A stretch of 64,000 bases of DNA from Hymenobacter perfusus (GCF_003944765.1 NZ_RWIU01000005.1:1-64000), one strand, 5' to 3'; positions 1 through 10,085 are shown, numbered from the stretch's first letter. The notes: a model not told the origin generated them from the sequence alone. Program-made: numbers and translations.

Positions 1-1
1 G

Positions 2-109
2 GCTCGCACGCGAGAGGCGCTGGAAAGCGTCATCCAAACTGCCATCGACTGGATAACCGAACAGGACGCAAAAAACTGGTTTGACCATTGTGGCTACCAT
101 GTACACTAA
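2..109 (+). pseudogene. IS630-family transposase, C-terminal end (gene continues left of window)
   Basis: Reading from base 2 gives 35 residues and then a TAA stop at 107-109. The segment contains DWITEQDAKNWFDHCGY followed by HVH. This tail, with a Trp-Ile-Thr block and a closing NWFDHCGY, is typical of the C-terminus of IS630/Tc1-type DDE transposases. The catalytic residues lie outside the window, so it cannot be said whether the element is intact. No terminal inverted repeat could be placed to its right with confidence. The alternative is an unrelated short reading frame, but the motif match makes that less likely. Confidence 0.6.
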
Positions 110-313
110 CCTGAAATCTGCTCTAGGTCCTATTTCGCTGCCTCAACACCGTAGTTTTTGGGTTGGTATTCGAAACGGTTTTTTGGGAGAGTCCCATACT
201 GGTGACAGCAGGGTAGCTAACCGAAAGACAGCGGGAAATGAATAAACAGGAAAAAGCCCGGTCTCATATCTGGCTAGCGCAGATATGGAGCTATACTTTC
301 TGGTCAGCAGCCC
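110..313. other. Intergenic stretch right of the transposase tail
   Basis: About 200 bases without a coding signal. It includes T-rich runs near 155-190. The right end of the insertion sequence should lie here, but no clear inverted repeat or TA duplication can be assigned without the left end. Nothing else was recognised. Confidence 0.4.
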
Positions 314-1504
314 TCATCCTAACAAGTGGGGTACAAACTCTGATAGGTTCGTAATAATGCCCGCCTCGCGCCGAAAACCAATGGCGCAGCCGGAGCCGGC
401 CCAGAACACACCGGCCTGGTAGCGTCGGTGTGCGGTATCGAAGGGCAACTCGGCGAAGCGCTGGTAAATCATCCGTTGCGTGGCGTAGTCGCCTTCAGGA
501 ACTGGTGAGCCGGCAGTTTCCCCGCCCAACTCTACTACGTCCTGGCCCTCCCGGCCCAGCACTGGTTTACGCACCTGATGCCCCGGCATCTCTCCCAGAC
601 TGGCTTCCAGCAGCAGCGGATGGTGCGGAAAGCATTGCCAGAGCCACGCCAGAATAACTTTGCTTTGAAACAGCAGCGTGTAGGCCGGATTGGCAATAAT
701 CAGGTCACGGCTGCGGAGCAATTCCGTCAGGTCGCGGGTGAGGTCGGGTTCCTCTTCGGCCAGTAGTTCCCACGGCACCAGTTTGAACAGGAAACTGAAA
801 CGCTGCCACTTCTCGGGCCCCGTTTGTGCCCACGCGCCCCGATCTTCGCCGGTTACAGTTACCTGCATGGCATCCACGGCACATACATGCGTGTACAGGA
901 ACCCTGCTTCGCGGGCAGCCTCGGCCAGTATGGCGCAGTTGGTAGCATCTTCGGCGCTGCCAGGCAGATGCGCTAGCAGGAGGCTGGGCTCCAGATCGGG
1001 GTTCAATTCCCGCCACTGCGCCAGTTGTGCCTGGAGCCCTTCAAACAGCCCATTGGCCTGCCGGTCATCATCCGCTAAGCCGGCGGCCATCAGGCTGGCC
1101 CACTGAATAACGGCCGTTTCGGGGAGGCTGGTGGCGGTGTCGGCGTTGAATTCGAGCAGTTTGGGGCCGTCGGGGGTGGAGGCTAGATCGAAGCGGCCGT
1201 AGAGGTGCCAGTGCCGGTCGTCGTTCCAGGAGTGACGGACGGCTTCCCAAAGCAGCTCCGGAATGGCCAGTTCGCGCAGCAGCGTGTCGGGAATGGGGTC
1301 CGGAATGCTTTGCACCAGCAGCTCGTAGAGCGTGTCGGCGGCTTGCAGCAACTCGTCGGCGGTGGCTTCGGGCAGCCGAACGGCTTCGCGGGCCACGTAG
1401 TTTTCGCAGGCATCTTCCACGGCCCAGTCCCAGCCCAGTTCCCGGATGGCGGGTTCCACGTTGCCGGCCAAAGGTACCAGCTCGATTGTCGGCGGCTGTT
1501 TCAT
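314..1504 (-). CDS. Glutathionylspermidine synthase-like ATP-grasp enzyme
   Basis: Predicted 396-residue cytosolic protein of the glutathionylspermidine synthase / YgiC family, an ATP-grasp fold that makes amide bonds. The family signature is visible in the middle: GRFDLASTPDGPKLLEFNAD followed by TATSLPE, and an Asn/Glu-rich nucleotide site towards the C-terminus. The length fits the family, about 380-400. The start is placed at the ATG at 1504, just before the conserved part; an in-frame ATG at 1534 would add ten residues. It follows the UPF0323-like lipoprotein by 63 bases and murI beyond that, all on the minus strand, so the three may be one operon. YgiC-type members are not proven to make glutathionylspermidine, so the true substrate is unknown. 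Confidence 0.8.
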   Translation of the reverse strand: MKQPPTIELVPLAGNVEPAIRELGWDWAVEDACENYVAREAVRLPEATADELLQAADTLYELLVQSIPDPIPDTLLRELAIPELLWEAVRHSWNDDRHWHLYGRFDLASTPDGPKLLEFNADTATSLPETAVIQWASLMAAGLADDDRQANGLFEGLQAQLAQWRELNPDLEPSLLLAHLPGSAEDATNCAILAEAAREAGFLYTHVCAVDAMQVTVTGEDRGAWAQTGPEKWQRFSFLFKLVPWELLAEEEPDLTRDLTELLRSRDLIIANPAYTLLFQSKVILAWLWQCFPHHPLLLEASLGEMPGHQVRKPVLGREGQDVVELGGETAGSPVPEGDYATQRMIYQRFAELPFDTAHRRYQAGVFWAGSGCAIGFRREAGIITNLSEFVPHLLG

Positions 1505-1567
1505 ATCAGTATGATAATCGGGAACATATGGCAAAAAGGTCCGTCGGAAAAGCTGAACACGCTGTGC

Positions 1568-2257
1568 TTACCCCCCGAAGCCCCGGCCCCCGTAACCCCG
1601 GCTCCCGAAACCCGAGCTACGGCCGGAACTGGGCGCACTGCTGCGGATGCTGCTACGGCCGTAGCCGGTGCTGCGCGTAACGGTGGTACTGGGCCGGATA
1701 CCAACGGAAGTCGGCGACTGGCGGCTGCCGGTGAAGCCCCGACCAAAGAAGCTGGAGCCACGCTGGCGCTCATCGGCCACCCGGTTGCGCCAGCCCATAT
1801 TTTGCTGCATCAGGCCGGGGTTGGCGTAGTAGCTGGGCTGGGGCGTGAGGAAGCGGCCGGCCATATACCCGATACCGCTCCACATCAGCACATCCATCAT
1901 CCCGGTACTCCGGACGCGGTTTTCGGGGTACTGGCGCGAGTAGTCCTGCATCTGACGCTGCAATGCCTGGCCCTGCAGCGTATCCACGCGCCCATCCAGG
2001 TGGTGCAGGATAGCGGCTACTTCTTCCTTCCCAGCGGGCCGTTCGGCGGTGATTTTCCAGTCGTCGGGCTTTACCTCCGTCATTTCGGTGATGACACCTT
2101 CCGAGTACGAGTCATCGGCCGTCCACTCCTCCCCTGCCGATTCTGCGGTACCGGCGTTATCGGAACAGGCGGGCAGCCCCAGGCCTAAGCTGGCCGCCGC
2201 CGTGACCAGTAACACATTGCGACGCCAGTCGCCGAGGCAGTAATAAGGTTTAGCCAT
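1568..2257 (-). CDS. UPF0323-like lipoprotein with Gly/Ser/Arg-rich tail
   Basis: Predicted 229-residue lipoprotein. A signal peptide ends in the lipobox LPAC with the lipidated Cys at residue 31. The middle (EVAAILHHLDGRVDTLQGQA) is likely helical. It is followed by a short hydrophobic segment (MMDVLMWSGIGYMAGRF), and the last 60 residues are rich in Gly, Ser and Arg, ending GSRGYGGRGFGG. This architecture resembles the UPF0323 lipoproteins of epsilonproteobacteria, which from memory also sit beside a glutathionylspermidine-synthase-like gene, as here. The function is unknown. The start at 2257 is chosen because it gives a normal signal peptide; an upstream in-frame ATG at 2308 would add 17 residues and overlap murI. 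Confidence 0.7.
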   Translation of the reverse strand: MAKPYYCLGDWRRNVLLVTAAASLGLGLPACSDNAGTAESAGEEWTADDSYSEGVITEMTEVKPDDWKITAERPAGKEEVAAILHHLDGRVDTLQGQALQRQMQDYSRQYPENRVRSTGMMDVLMWSGIGYMAGRFLTPQPSYYANPGLMQQNMGWRNRVADERQRGSSFFGRGFTGSRQSPTSVGIRPSTTVTRSTGYGRSSIRSSAPSSGRSSGFGSRGYGGRGFGG

Positions 2258-2298
2258 TGGGAAAGGAGGTTGCGGGTGGAAAGGAATAAATATAGCGG

Positions 2299-3135
2299 TT
2301 ACTCCCATAGCGGGTAATGCTCCAGATGTACCTCCTGCTCAAAGAAGATGCGGGTGCTTTCCTCGAAGGAGCGGGTAAAGTCGGACACGTAAAACTGGTG
2401 GCGCGGCGGCAGAGCTGCTTCCGGAGCCAGCAGCAGTTGGTCGGCCAGGTACTGCCGGACGTGCTGGGCCACCACATCGGAGGCGTCCAGCACCTCGGTG
2501 TGGCCTTGGTAGAATTCGGCAATCTGCCGTTTGATGAGGGGGTAATGGGTGCAGGCCAGCACCAGTGCCTCGATATCGGCCAGGGCCGGGTTACTCAGGT
2601 AGGTTTCAATGACGTTGCCGGAAATGCTGTTGTCGAAGAAGCCTTCCTCAATCATGGGCGCCAGCAGCGGGGTGGCGAGGCTGCGCAGCTCCACCCCGGC
2701 GTCGAGGTCGTCGATTTTCTTGCGGTACACGTTGCTGTTCACCGTTTGCTTGGTGCCAATGAGGCCCACCGTCCGGCCCGCGTATTGCTGCCCCACGTGG
2801 GCCACAATGGGGTCGATGACGTTCAGGACCCGCGCCTTGGAGCCCACGTACTCGCGCACCAGCTCGTAGGCCGCCGCCGAAGCTGAGTTGCAGGCAATAA
2901 GAATCACCTTGCACTGCTGCTTGAGCAGCAGGTCGCATATTTTGACGCTGTAGGCCTGAATGGCGGCTGTGCTTTTGTCGCCGTAGGGCAGGTGGGCCGT
3001 GTCGCCGAAATACACCAGCCGCTCTTGGGGCAGCACGCGGCTCACGGCGCGGGCCACGGTGAGGCCGCCAATGCCGCTGTCGAATACGCCAATGGGCCGG
3101 GTGGCCGGGTCGGATGCAGAAGGAGTTGGAGCCAT
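2299..3135 (-). CDS. murI: Glutamate racemase
   Basis: Interconverts L- and D-glutamate, supplying D-Glu for peptidoglycan. The 278-residue product shows the family signatures: FDSGIGGLTV with Asp19, YFGDTAHLPYG at 42-52, the first catalytic Cys82 in ACNSASA (Ser where CNTASA is usual), and the second catalytic pair Cys195-Thr-His in VLACTHYPL. The start is the ATG at 3135, just before the conserved N-terminus. A longer frame to 3258 runs into a dispersed repeat half-site and is rejected. A promoter-like TACCTTCG lies seven bases upstream (3142-3149). It is followed 41 bases downstream by the UPF0323-like lipoprotein gene. Confidence 0.95.
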   Translation of the reverse strand: MAPTPSASDPATRPIGVFDSGIGGLTVARAVSRVLPQERLVYFGDTAHLPYGDKSTAAIQAYSVKICDLLLKQQCKVILIACNSASAAAYELVREYVGSKARVLNVIDPIVAHVGQQYAGRTVGLIGTKQTVNSNVYRKKIDDLDAGVELRSLATPLLAPMIEEGFFDNSISGNVIETYLSNPALADIEALVLACTHYPLIKRQIAEFYQGHTEVLDASDVVAQHVRQYLADQLLLAPEAALPPRHQFYVSDFTRSFEESTRIFFEQEVHLEHYPLWE

Positions 3136-3184
3136 GACGGCCCGAAGGTACAAGCTCCGGCGGCTTGGCGCACGTTTGGGCTTT

Positions 3185-3255
3185 GTCATGCTGAGCATGT
3201 GGCGCATTGAGCCAGTGTCCGGAGGCGCAGTCGAAGCATCTCTCCCACTTCGTCG
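3185..3255. repeat. Dispersed repeat, partial copy (GTCATGCTGAGC / CGAAGCATCTC type)
   Basis: Contains GTCATGCTGAGC at 3185-3196 and, 33 bases later, GTCGAAGCATCTCTCCCACTT. These are the half-site sequences of the long inverted repeats at 26961-27073 and 31773-31894. Only one arm is present here. It lies between the divergent ends of murI (5' side) and recQ (3' side). Confidence 0.7.
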
Positions 3256-3318
3256 CAATAATATCAGATAGCCGTAGCTAGTCCAGAATCCAGACTCACA
3301 TCTCCAGCAACCAGACTC

Positions 3319-5244
<1,926 letters not shown>

Positions 5245-5248
5245 ACCG

Positions 5249-5256
5249 CAAAGGTA
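5249..5256 (-). promoter_or_regulatory. Promoter -7 box TACCTTTG for recQ
   Basis: Minus-strand TACCTTTG is an exact match to the Bacteroidota primary sigma -7 consensus TAnnTTTG. It lies only four bases before the recQ ATG, so transcription would begin at or very near the start codon. No convincing TTTG -33 element was found. Confidence 0.5.
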
Positions 5257-5350
5257 GCGGCTGCCCCGCTTCGGCGCACTTCCCCGGAAAGCAGTAGGAG
5301 TACCTGGGTCCTGTTTCTCGTGCCTTTCCAAACCACCAAGCTGAACGGCA

Positions 5351-5435
5351 CTGAAGCATCTTTACCGAGGATAGTCAATTACTACCCCAACGAAGCGGTA
5401 GAGATGCTTCGACTGCGCTCAGCATGAAGCTCTTT
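5351..5435. repeat. Dispersed inverted repeat, degenerate copy
   Basis: The left part has TGAAGCATCTTTACCG (5351-5366). The right part, from 5389, reads CGAAGCGGTAGAGATGCTTC, then GACTGCGCTCAGCATGAAG. It is a decayed version of the same inverted repeat found at 26961-27073, located upstream of recQ. Confidence 0.7.
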
Positions 5436-5487
5436 CTACGGACCGCCCACTTACTGCAGGAAGTGACCGGCCAACATTACGGGCAAA

Positions 5488-5524
5488 AAAAAAGCCCGTT
5501 ACCATGCGGCAACGGGCTTTTATA
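5488..5524 (-). terminator. Hairpin terminator
   Basis: AAAAGCCCGTT pairs with AACGGGCTTTT around a ten-base loop, with A/T runs on both sides. It sits 20 bases after the stop of the 266-residue gene and would end its transcript. Confidence 0.85.
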
Positions 5525-5543
5525 GGTAACATGAAGCTAACTG

Positions 5544-6344
5544 CTAAGCGGCAGCGGCCTGACCGTTTTCCCGGTCGTCGATGGCCTTCTTGAGCTTGGC
5601 AATGGCCTGGGTGGCGCGCTCCTCGTCCAGACGGTTGATGTTGAGCAGCATCTTGGTTTTCTCGGGGCGCGAGATAACCGGGTGGTTCAGCAGCCGGATG
5701 ATTTCTTCCTTCTGCGAGGCCGTAGCGTAAGCCGGGGCTGACACTTCTGGGGCAGGCGCTTCGGCAGGTACAGCTTTCATAGAGGCCGGGGCGGCAGCTA
5801 CCGGAGCAGGCGTGGCCGTGGGTACGGCCGTCATGGCGGGCTGGGCCACGGTGGGCGTGTTGCCGCCATACTCCATTTCCTCGGCTGGCGTGGGCTCGTA
5901 GCCGGCGGCGCGGATAATCCAGGCCAGAATGTTGCGGTAGGCCTTGCCGATGGCCCGCGTCTGGGCCATGCTCATGATGGCAAACTCCTGGTAAAACTTC
6001 TTACCCTGCTCCTTATTCGAGCAGATGGCGAAACCCGCCCCCACCGTGTGGCCGCTGCGCATGTCGAACAGCGTCACTTTGGCCTGATACTTAATTTCCT
6101 GCTCGTTTGAAACGTTGATGACGTGGTCCACGATGGGCACAATACCCAGGCGGGAGCCGGCGTACTGCCAGCCCTCCACGTTCACAAACTCCTTGCCCTG
6201 CACCGTGGTGCTGAGCTTATTATCCTTGATGAACTTCGCCAGGTCCGTCGCCAGATGCAACGTTTCGTCGGAGCGCGAGATGTCGTAGCTCTCAACTTTG
6301 GTTTTGCGAACCTGCTCTTTGGTGGTCTTGGTTGCTTCGCTCAT
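5544..6344 (-). CDS. Uncharacterised protein, possible single-strand-annealing recombinase relative
   Basis: A 266-residue soluble protein with no signal peptide. The core (about residues 10-155) contains MSMAQTRAIGKAYRNILAWI followed by IRAAGYEPTPAEEM. This resembles phage and plasmid proteins thought to belong to the Rad52/ERF-like single-strand-annealing group; the link is from memory and unproven. Residues 165-205 are a low-complexity Ala/Pro linker. The last 55 residues (ASQKEEIIRLLNHPVISRPE...) form a small helical domain also seen at the ends of phage recombination proteins. No other phage genes adjoin it, so it appears to be a resident chromosomal gene. It has its own terminator and an AT-rich upstream region. 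Confidence 0.6.
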   Translation of the reverse strand: MSEATKTTKEQVRKTKVESYDISRSDETLHLATDLAKFIKDNKLSTTVQGKEFVNVEGWQYAGSRLGIVPIVDHVINVSNEQEIKYQAKVTLFDMRSGHTVGAGFAICSNKEQGKKFYQEFAIMSMAQTRAIGKAYRNILAWIIRAAGYEPTPAEEMEYGGNTPTVAQPAMTAVPTATPAPVAAAPASMKAVPAEAPAPEVSAPAYATASQKEEIIRLLNHPVISRPEKTKMLLNINRLDEERATQAIAKLKKAIDDRENGQAAAA

Positions 6345-6570
6345 GGCGTCTTTCCGTTAATGTCCTGTAGTACCGTATTTGTTTACGCTAATATAACGGA
6401 CCGACCCCGGAAAAGGTGCAAAAAACACGCGGTTTTTTATCAATTTTTATCATTGATTATCAGGCATTTACAAAATAATATTCCAAAATATTTAGCCAAA
6501 ATTAATTTTTAGCATTTACTACCCTCCCGTGGCAGCAGCTACGGGCTTTCCTCCCGGCCCCGATACAGAA

Positions 6571-6606
6571 AACCCGCTACTCCATCTTCAGACGGAGCAG
6601 CGGGTT
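6571..6606 (-). terminator. Hairpin, likely terminator
   Basis: AACCCGCTACTCC pairs with GGAGCAGCGGGTT around ATCTTCAGAC, with one mismatch. It is the second hairpin downstream of lolD. Confidence 0.6.
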
Positions 6607-6660
6607 ACTTTACACGGCCCGGGGCGGAACGGACGCGTGACCAAGGTCATAACATAAAGA

Positions 6661-6690
6661 AAGGCATACCCACCGAAGCAGGTATGCCTT
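6661..6690 (-). terminator. Hairpin terminator of lolD
   Basis: AAGGCATACC pairs perfectly with GGTATGCCTT around a ten-base loop, 36 bases after the lolD stop. Confidence 0.75.
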
Positions 6691-6725
6691 ATAAACGCGG
6701 CGTAGCGGTACTAGGTTCCAGTTGG

Positions 6726-7382
6726 TTAGCCTTCCCAGATGTTGCCGTCCTTCATGGTAATCTTCCGGTCAGCCATTTCGGCCAGCTGGTCGTTGTGGGT
6801 CACAATTACAAAGGTCTGGCCCAGCTCCTTGCGCAGCAGAAAGAAAATCTGGTGCAGCTCCTGAGCGTTCTGCGAGTCGAGGTTGCCCGAGGGCTCATCG
6901 GCGAAGATGATTTCGGGGGAGTTAATGAGGGCCCGGGCCACGGCCGTGCGCTGCTGCTCGCCGCCGCTCATTTCCGAGGGCTTGTGGTCGGCGCGGCGCT
7001 CCAAGTTCAGCATCCCGAGCAATTCGCGGGCCCGCACCCGGGTTTCCTTTTCCGAGCGCCCCGCCAGATAGGCCGGCAGGCACACGTTTTCGAGGGCCGT
7101 AAACTCGGGCAGCAGGTTATGAAATTGGAAAATGAAGCCGATGTGCCGGTTGCGGAACCGCGCCAGATCGGAGCGGCCCAGAGAGCTGACCGATTCGCCA
7201 TCGAACAGCACCTCCCCCGAATCGGGGTTATCGAGCGTGCCCAGAATGTGCAGCAGCGTGCTTTTCCCGGCCCCGGATGAACCCACGATGGACACGATTT
7301 CCGACTTTTCAATGGTCAGGTCGATGCCCTTGAGCACTTCCAGCGTGTTGTATTTTTTGCGGACGTTGATGGCTTGCAGCAA
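6726..7382 (-). CDS. lolD: Lipoprotein-releasing ABC transporter ATPase
   Basis: ATPase of a LolCDE/MacB-type exporter that moves lipoproteins out of the inner membrane or drives a related mechanical process; 218 residues from the start chosen here. Motifs: Walker [11 protein letters not shown]-loop [18 protein letters not shown], signature [14 protein letters not shown], Walker [13 protein letters not shown], and switch His in VTHND. The ATG at 7463 gives an extra 27 low-quality residues. An exact -7 box TAGATTTG lies inside that extension (7421-7428), so the TTG at 7382, just before [11 protein letters not shown], is the more likely start. No membrane partner is adjacent. Confidence 0.85.
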   Translation of the reverse strand: MLQAINVRKKYNTLEVLKGIDLTIEKSEIVSIVGSSGAGKSTLLHILGTLDNPDSGEVLFDGESVSSLGRSDLARFRNRHIGFIFQFHNLLPEFTALENVCLPAYLAGRSEKETRVRARELLGMLNLERRADHKPSEMSGGEQQRTAVARALINSPEIIFADEPSGNLDSQNAQELHQIFFLLRKELGQTFVIVTHNDQLAEMADRKITMKDGNIWEG

Positions 7383-7420
7383 AACGGGACTTGATGTAGT
7401 GGGAGCCGGAGTACGGCAAG

Positions 7421-7428
7421 CAAATCTA
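7421..7428 (-). promoter_or_regulatory. Promoter -7 box TAGATTTG for lolD
   Basis: Exact TAnnTTTG on the minus strand, 38 bases before the TTG start at 7382. It argues against translation from the upstream ATG at 7463. No TTTG -33 element was found at the usual spacing. Confidence 0.5.
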
Positions 7429-7518
7429 CGTAAACTCGGGCGTTGCGGTGGTGCCTGCGACACAATACGCGCCGCGCCGCGCCGCAGCGTCCCGAATCAG
7501 CCTATCTTTCCGCTTCTT

Positions 7519-8637
7519 ATGGTTGTCTTGATGCCTGCTTTTCGTTCGCGCTTTTTGGTGTGGGGGCTGCTGCCGATGGCCCTAATCTTGGCGGGCATGC
7601 TATGGATGCTGCGGCCCCGGCCGGTCGCCTCCCAGCTTCCCCCACTCCCGCCCGCCACTCCCGCCCTCCCCACTGATGACCGCCTGCGCGGCGTCAGCTG
7701 GGTAGCCGGTGACTCAGTTTCCTCCCTCGACCTGGAGCCGCTGCGCCGGGCCCACGTCACCTGGATTGCCCAGACGCCCTTCGGGTGGCAGCCCGGCGCG
7801 GCCGTGCCCGAGGTGCGCCTGAACACCGGCAGCAACCGCCACTACTGGGGCGAGGGTGACCGGGGCGTGCTCCTGACGGCCCAGCGCGCCCGGCAGCAGG
7901 GCATCCGTACTTTGCTCAAGCCCCACCTGTGGCTGCGCAACGGCGGCACCTGGCCCGGCGACATCAACATGACCTCCGCCGCCGACTGGGACGCGTGGTT
8001 TGCCAGCTACTCTGTATTTATCCTGCACTACGCCCATCTGGCGGAAACCGGCCACCTCGAAGGCCTGTGCATCGGCACTGAGCTGGAACACGCCAGCGGC
8101 CCGGCCCACGAGCAGCAGTGGCGGCAGCTGATCCGCCGGATCCGGGCGGTGTACCACGGCCCGCTCACCTACGCCGCCAACTGGAGCGGAGAGTTTGAGC
8201 AGGTGCGCTTCTGGGATGCGCTGGACTTCATCGGGGTACAGGCGTATTTCCCGCTCAGTACCACCAATAGCCCTTCTAAAGATAACCTGCTGCAAGCCTG
8301 GCAAGCCCCGCTCCGACGGTTGGAAGCCGTGCAGAAACGTTACCGAAAGCCCGTCGTCTTCACCGAAATCGGCTACAAAACTACCCCCGACGCAGCCATC
8401 GAGCCCTGGGCCTGGCCCGACCGCATGGCCGTGCTGACCACTCCCGACGAAGCTACCCAAGCGGCCTGCTACGCTGCCATGTTCGAGACGTTCTGGGGCC
8501 GCAAGTGGTTCAAGGGCCTGTTCGTGTGGAAGTGGTACCCCGGCCTGCAGCCCGACGGCTCGGCCCGCCGCCACCTCGACTTCACCCCCCAGCACAAACC
8601 CGCCGAGCGCGTCATGGCCGAATGGTACGGGAAGTGA
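7519..8637 (+). CDS. GH113-like glycoside hydrolase, membrane-anchored
   Basis: A 372-residue protein with an N-terminal signal anchor (FLVWGLLPMALILAGMLWML) followed by a Pro-rich linker and a TIM-barrel domain. It resembles glycoside hydrolase family 113, whose characterised members are beta-mannanases. Glu188 in CIGTELEHA is the likely acid/base and Glu283 in VFTEIGYK the likely nucleophile; WDALDFIGVQAYFPL between them is typical of the family. It probably acts on a glycan outside the cytoplasmic membrane; the real substrate is unknown. Starts at 7519 or 7531 are both possible. TATCTTTC at 7503-7510 may be its promoter box. The stop codon is directly followed by an inverted-repeat element. 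Confidence 0.75.
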   Translation: MVVLMPAFRSRFLVWGLLPMALILAGMLWMLRPRPVASQLPPLPPATPALPTDDRLRGVSWVAGDSVSSLDLEPLRRAHVTWIAQTPFGWQPGAAVPEVRLNTGSNRHYWGEGDRGVLLTAQRARQQGIRTLLKPHLWLRNGGTWPGDINMTSAADWDAWFASYSVFILHYAHLAETGHLEGLCIGTELEHASGPAHEQQWRQLIRRIRAVYHGPLTYAANWSGEFEQVRFWDALDFIGVQAYFPLSTTNSPSKDNLLQAWQAPLRRLEAVQKRYRKPVVFTEIGYKTTPDAAIEPWAWPDRMAVLTTPDEATQAACYAAMFETFWGRKWFKGLFVWKWYPGLQPDGSARRHLDFTPQHKPAERVMAEWYGK

Positions 8638-8642
8638 GTTGA

Positions 8643-8755
8643 GTTGTCCGTTGCGTGTTGCCAGTCTCGGGTTACCTGTTCAGAGAACCATCAACTGACA
8701 ACGCACAACCGGCAACTGAGAACCGGTAACTGGCAACACATAACTCATATCAACT
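8643..8755. repeat. Imperfect inverted repeat of AACTG/CAACA words
   Basis: TGTTGCCAGT at about 8658-8667 is mirrored by ACTGGCAACA at 8728-8737. The flanks carry repeated CAACTGACAAC, CGGCAACTGAG and GGTAACTGGCAA words. It is low-complexity and palindromic overall, and fills the gap between the glycosidase and sucC genes. Confidence 0.65.
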
Positions 8756-8815
8756 CATTTCTGCCTACTTTCGCGGCAGCAAACCACCCCCATAACTGAC
8801 CCTTAACTGACCTCT

Positions 8816-10021
8816 ATGAACATTCACGAGTATCAGGGCAAAGACATTCTGAAGCGCTACGGCGTACGCGTGCAGGAAGGCATCGTGGCCGATACGGCGG
8901 AAGAAGCTGTTGAAGCCGCCAAAAAGCTGACTGAGCAGACCGGCACCAGCTGGTATGTGATTAAAGCGCAGATTCACGCCGGCGGGCGCGGCAAAGGGGG
9001 CGGGGTGAAACTCGCCAAAAACCTGGAGCAGGTGCAGGAAATTGCCGGGAACATCATCGGCATGCAGCTGGTGACCAAGCAGACCGGTGCCGAAGGCCGC
9101 AAAGTACACAAGGTGCTGGTTGCCCAGGACGTGTACTACCCCGGTGAGTCGGAAACCAAGGAATTCTACATGAGCGTCCTGCTGGACCGTGCGACCGGCA
9201 AGAACGTTATCATCTATACCACCGAGGGTGGCATGGACATCGAGGAAGTAGCTGAGGCGCATCCCGAGAAAATCCACCGCGAGCATGTGGACCCGCGCGT
9301 AGGTCTGCAGGGCTTCCAGGCCCGCAAAATTGCCTTCAACCTGGGCGTTGAGGGCGAGGCCTTTAAGGAGATGGTGAAATTCGTAGCCGCCCTGTACAAG
9401 GCCTACGACGACACCGACTCGGCCATGTTCGAAATCAATCCCGTGCTGAAGACGTCGGACAACAAGATCCTGGCCGTTGACGCTAAGGTAACGCTGGACG
9501 AAAACGCCCTCTACCGCCACAAGGATTTCGTGGCCCTACGCGACACCAACGAGGAAGACCCGCTGGAAGTAGAAGCTTCGGCCTCGAACCTGAATTACGT
9601 GAAGCTCGACGGCAACGTGGGCTGCATGGTGAACGGTGCCGGCCTGGCCATGGCTACCATGGACATCATCAAGCTGAGCGGCGGTGAGCCGGCCAACTTC
9701 CTCGACGTAGGGGGTGGAGCCAACGCCCAGACCGTAGAAGCTGGTTTCCGCATCATCCTGAAGGACCCGAACGTGAAAGCCATCCTCATCAACATCTTCG
9801 GCGGCATCGTGCGCTGCGACCGGGTGGCGAATGGGGTGGTAGAAGCCTACAAGAACATCGGCGACATTCACGTGCCCATCATCGTGCGTCTGCAGGGCAC
9901 CAACGCTGAAGAAGGAGCCCGCATCATTGATGAGAGCGGCCTGAAGGTGTACTCGGCCGTATTGCTGAAGGATGCCGCCCAAAAAGTAAAAGAAGTGTTG
10001 GCCGAGCAGAATATTGCCTAG
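8816..10021 (+). CDS. sucC: Succinyl-CoA ligase (ADP-forming), beta subunit
   Basis: TCA-cycle enzyme subunit that couples succinyl-CoA cleavage to ATP formation, acting with SucD, which is not in this window. The 401 residues begin [17 protein letters not shown], the standard SucC N-terminus. The ATP-grasp signature [19 protein letters not shown], the metal-binding MFEINPV and the CoA-ligase segment [11 protein letters not shown] are all present, and the length matches the family. TACTTTCG at 8764-8771 may be the -7 box, giving a leader of about 40 bases. A strong hairpin terminator follows, so it is transcribed alone. Confidence 0.97.
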   Translation: MNIHEYQGKDILKRYGVRVQEGIVADTAEEAVEAAKKLTEQTGTSWYVIKAQIHAGGRGKGGGVKLAKNLEQVQEIAGNIIGMQLVTKQTGAEGRKVHKVLVAQDVYYPGESETKEFYMSVLLDRATGKNVIIYTTEGGMDIEEVAEAHPEKIHREHVDPRVGLQGFQARKIAFNLGVEGEAFKEMVKFVAALYKAYDDTDSAMFEINPVLKTSDNKILAVDAKVTLDENALYRHKDFVALRDTNEEDPLEVEASASNLNYVKLDGNVGCMVNGAGLAMATMDIIKLSGGEPANFLDVGGGANAQTVEAGFRIILKDPNVKAILINIFGGIVRCDRVANGVVEAYKNIGDIHVPIIVRLQGTNAEEGARIIDESGLKVYSAVLLKDAAQKVKEVLAEQNIA

Positions 10022-10051
10022 CCTTTCCGATCAGGAAACTGTTTATTTGCC

Positions 10052-10085
10052 AAAACCCGCCCGGTACGTACTGGGCGGGTTTTTG
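10052..10085 (+). terminator. Rho-independent terminator of sucC
   Basis: AAAACCCGCCC pairs with GGGCGGGTTTTT around GGTACGTACT, 30 bases after the sucC stop, and ends in a T run. Confidence 0.9.

Larger units (their letters stand above)
6345..6725. other. Intergenic region with AT-rich block and two hairpins
   Basis: Bases 6400-6520 are much richer in A and T than their surroundings and probably hold the promoter of the 266-residue gene; TATATTAG on the minus strand near 6390-6397 is a near match to TAnnTTTG. Two hairpins at 6571-6606 and 6661-6690 follow the lolD gene. No coding signal was seen. Confidence 0.5.

Noticed and set aside
5544-6344. Prophage remnant
   Set aside because: The possible annealing protein has no integrase, capsid or lysis gene near it and has codon use like its neighbours.
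7132-7518. N-terminal extension of the glycosidase frame
   Set aside because: It overlaps lolD on the other strand and lacks the signal anchor; the anchor begins at 7519.
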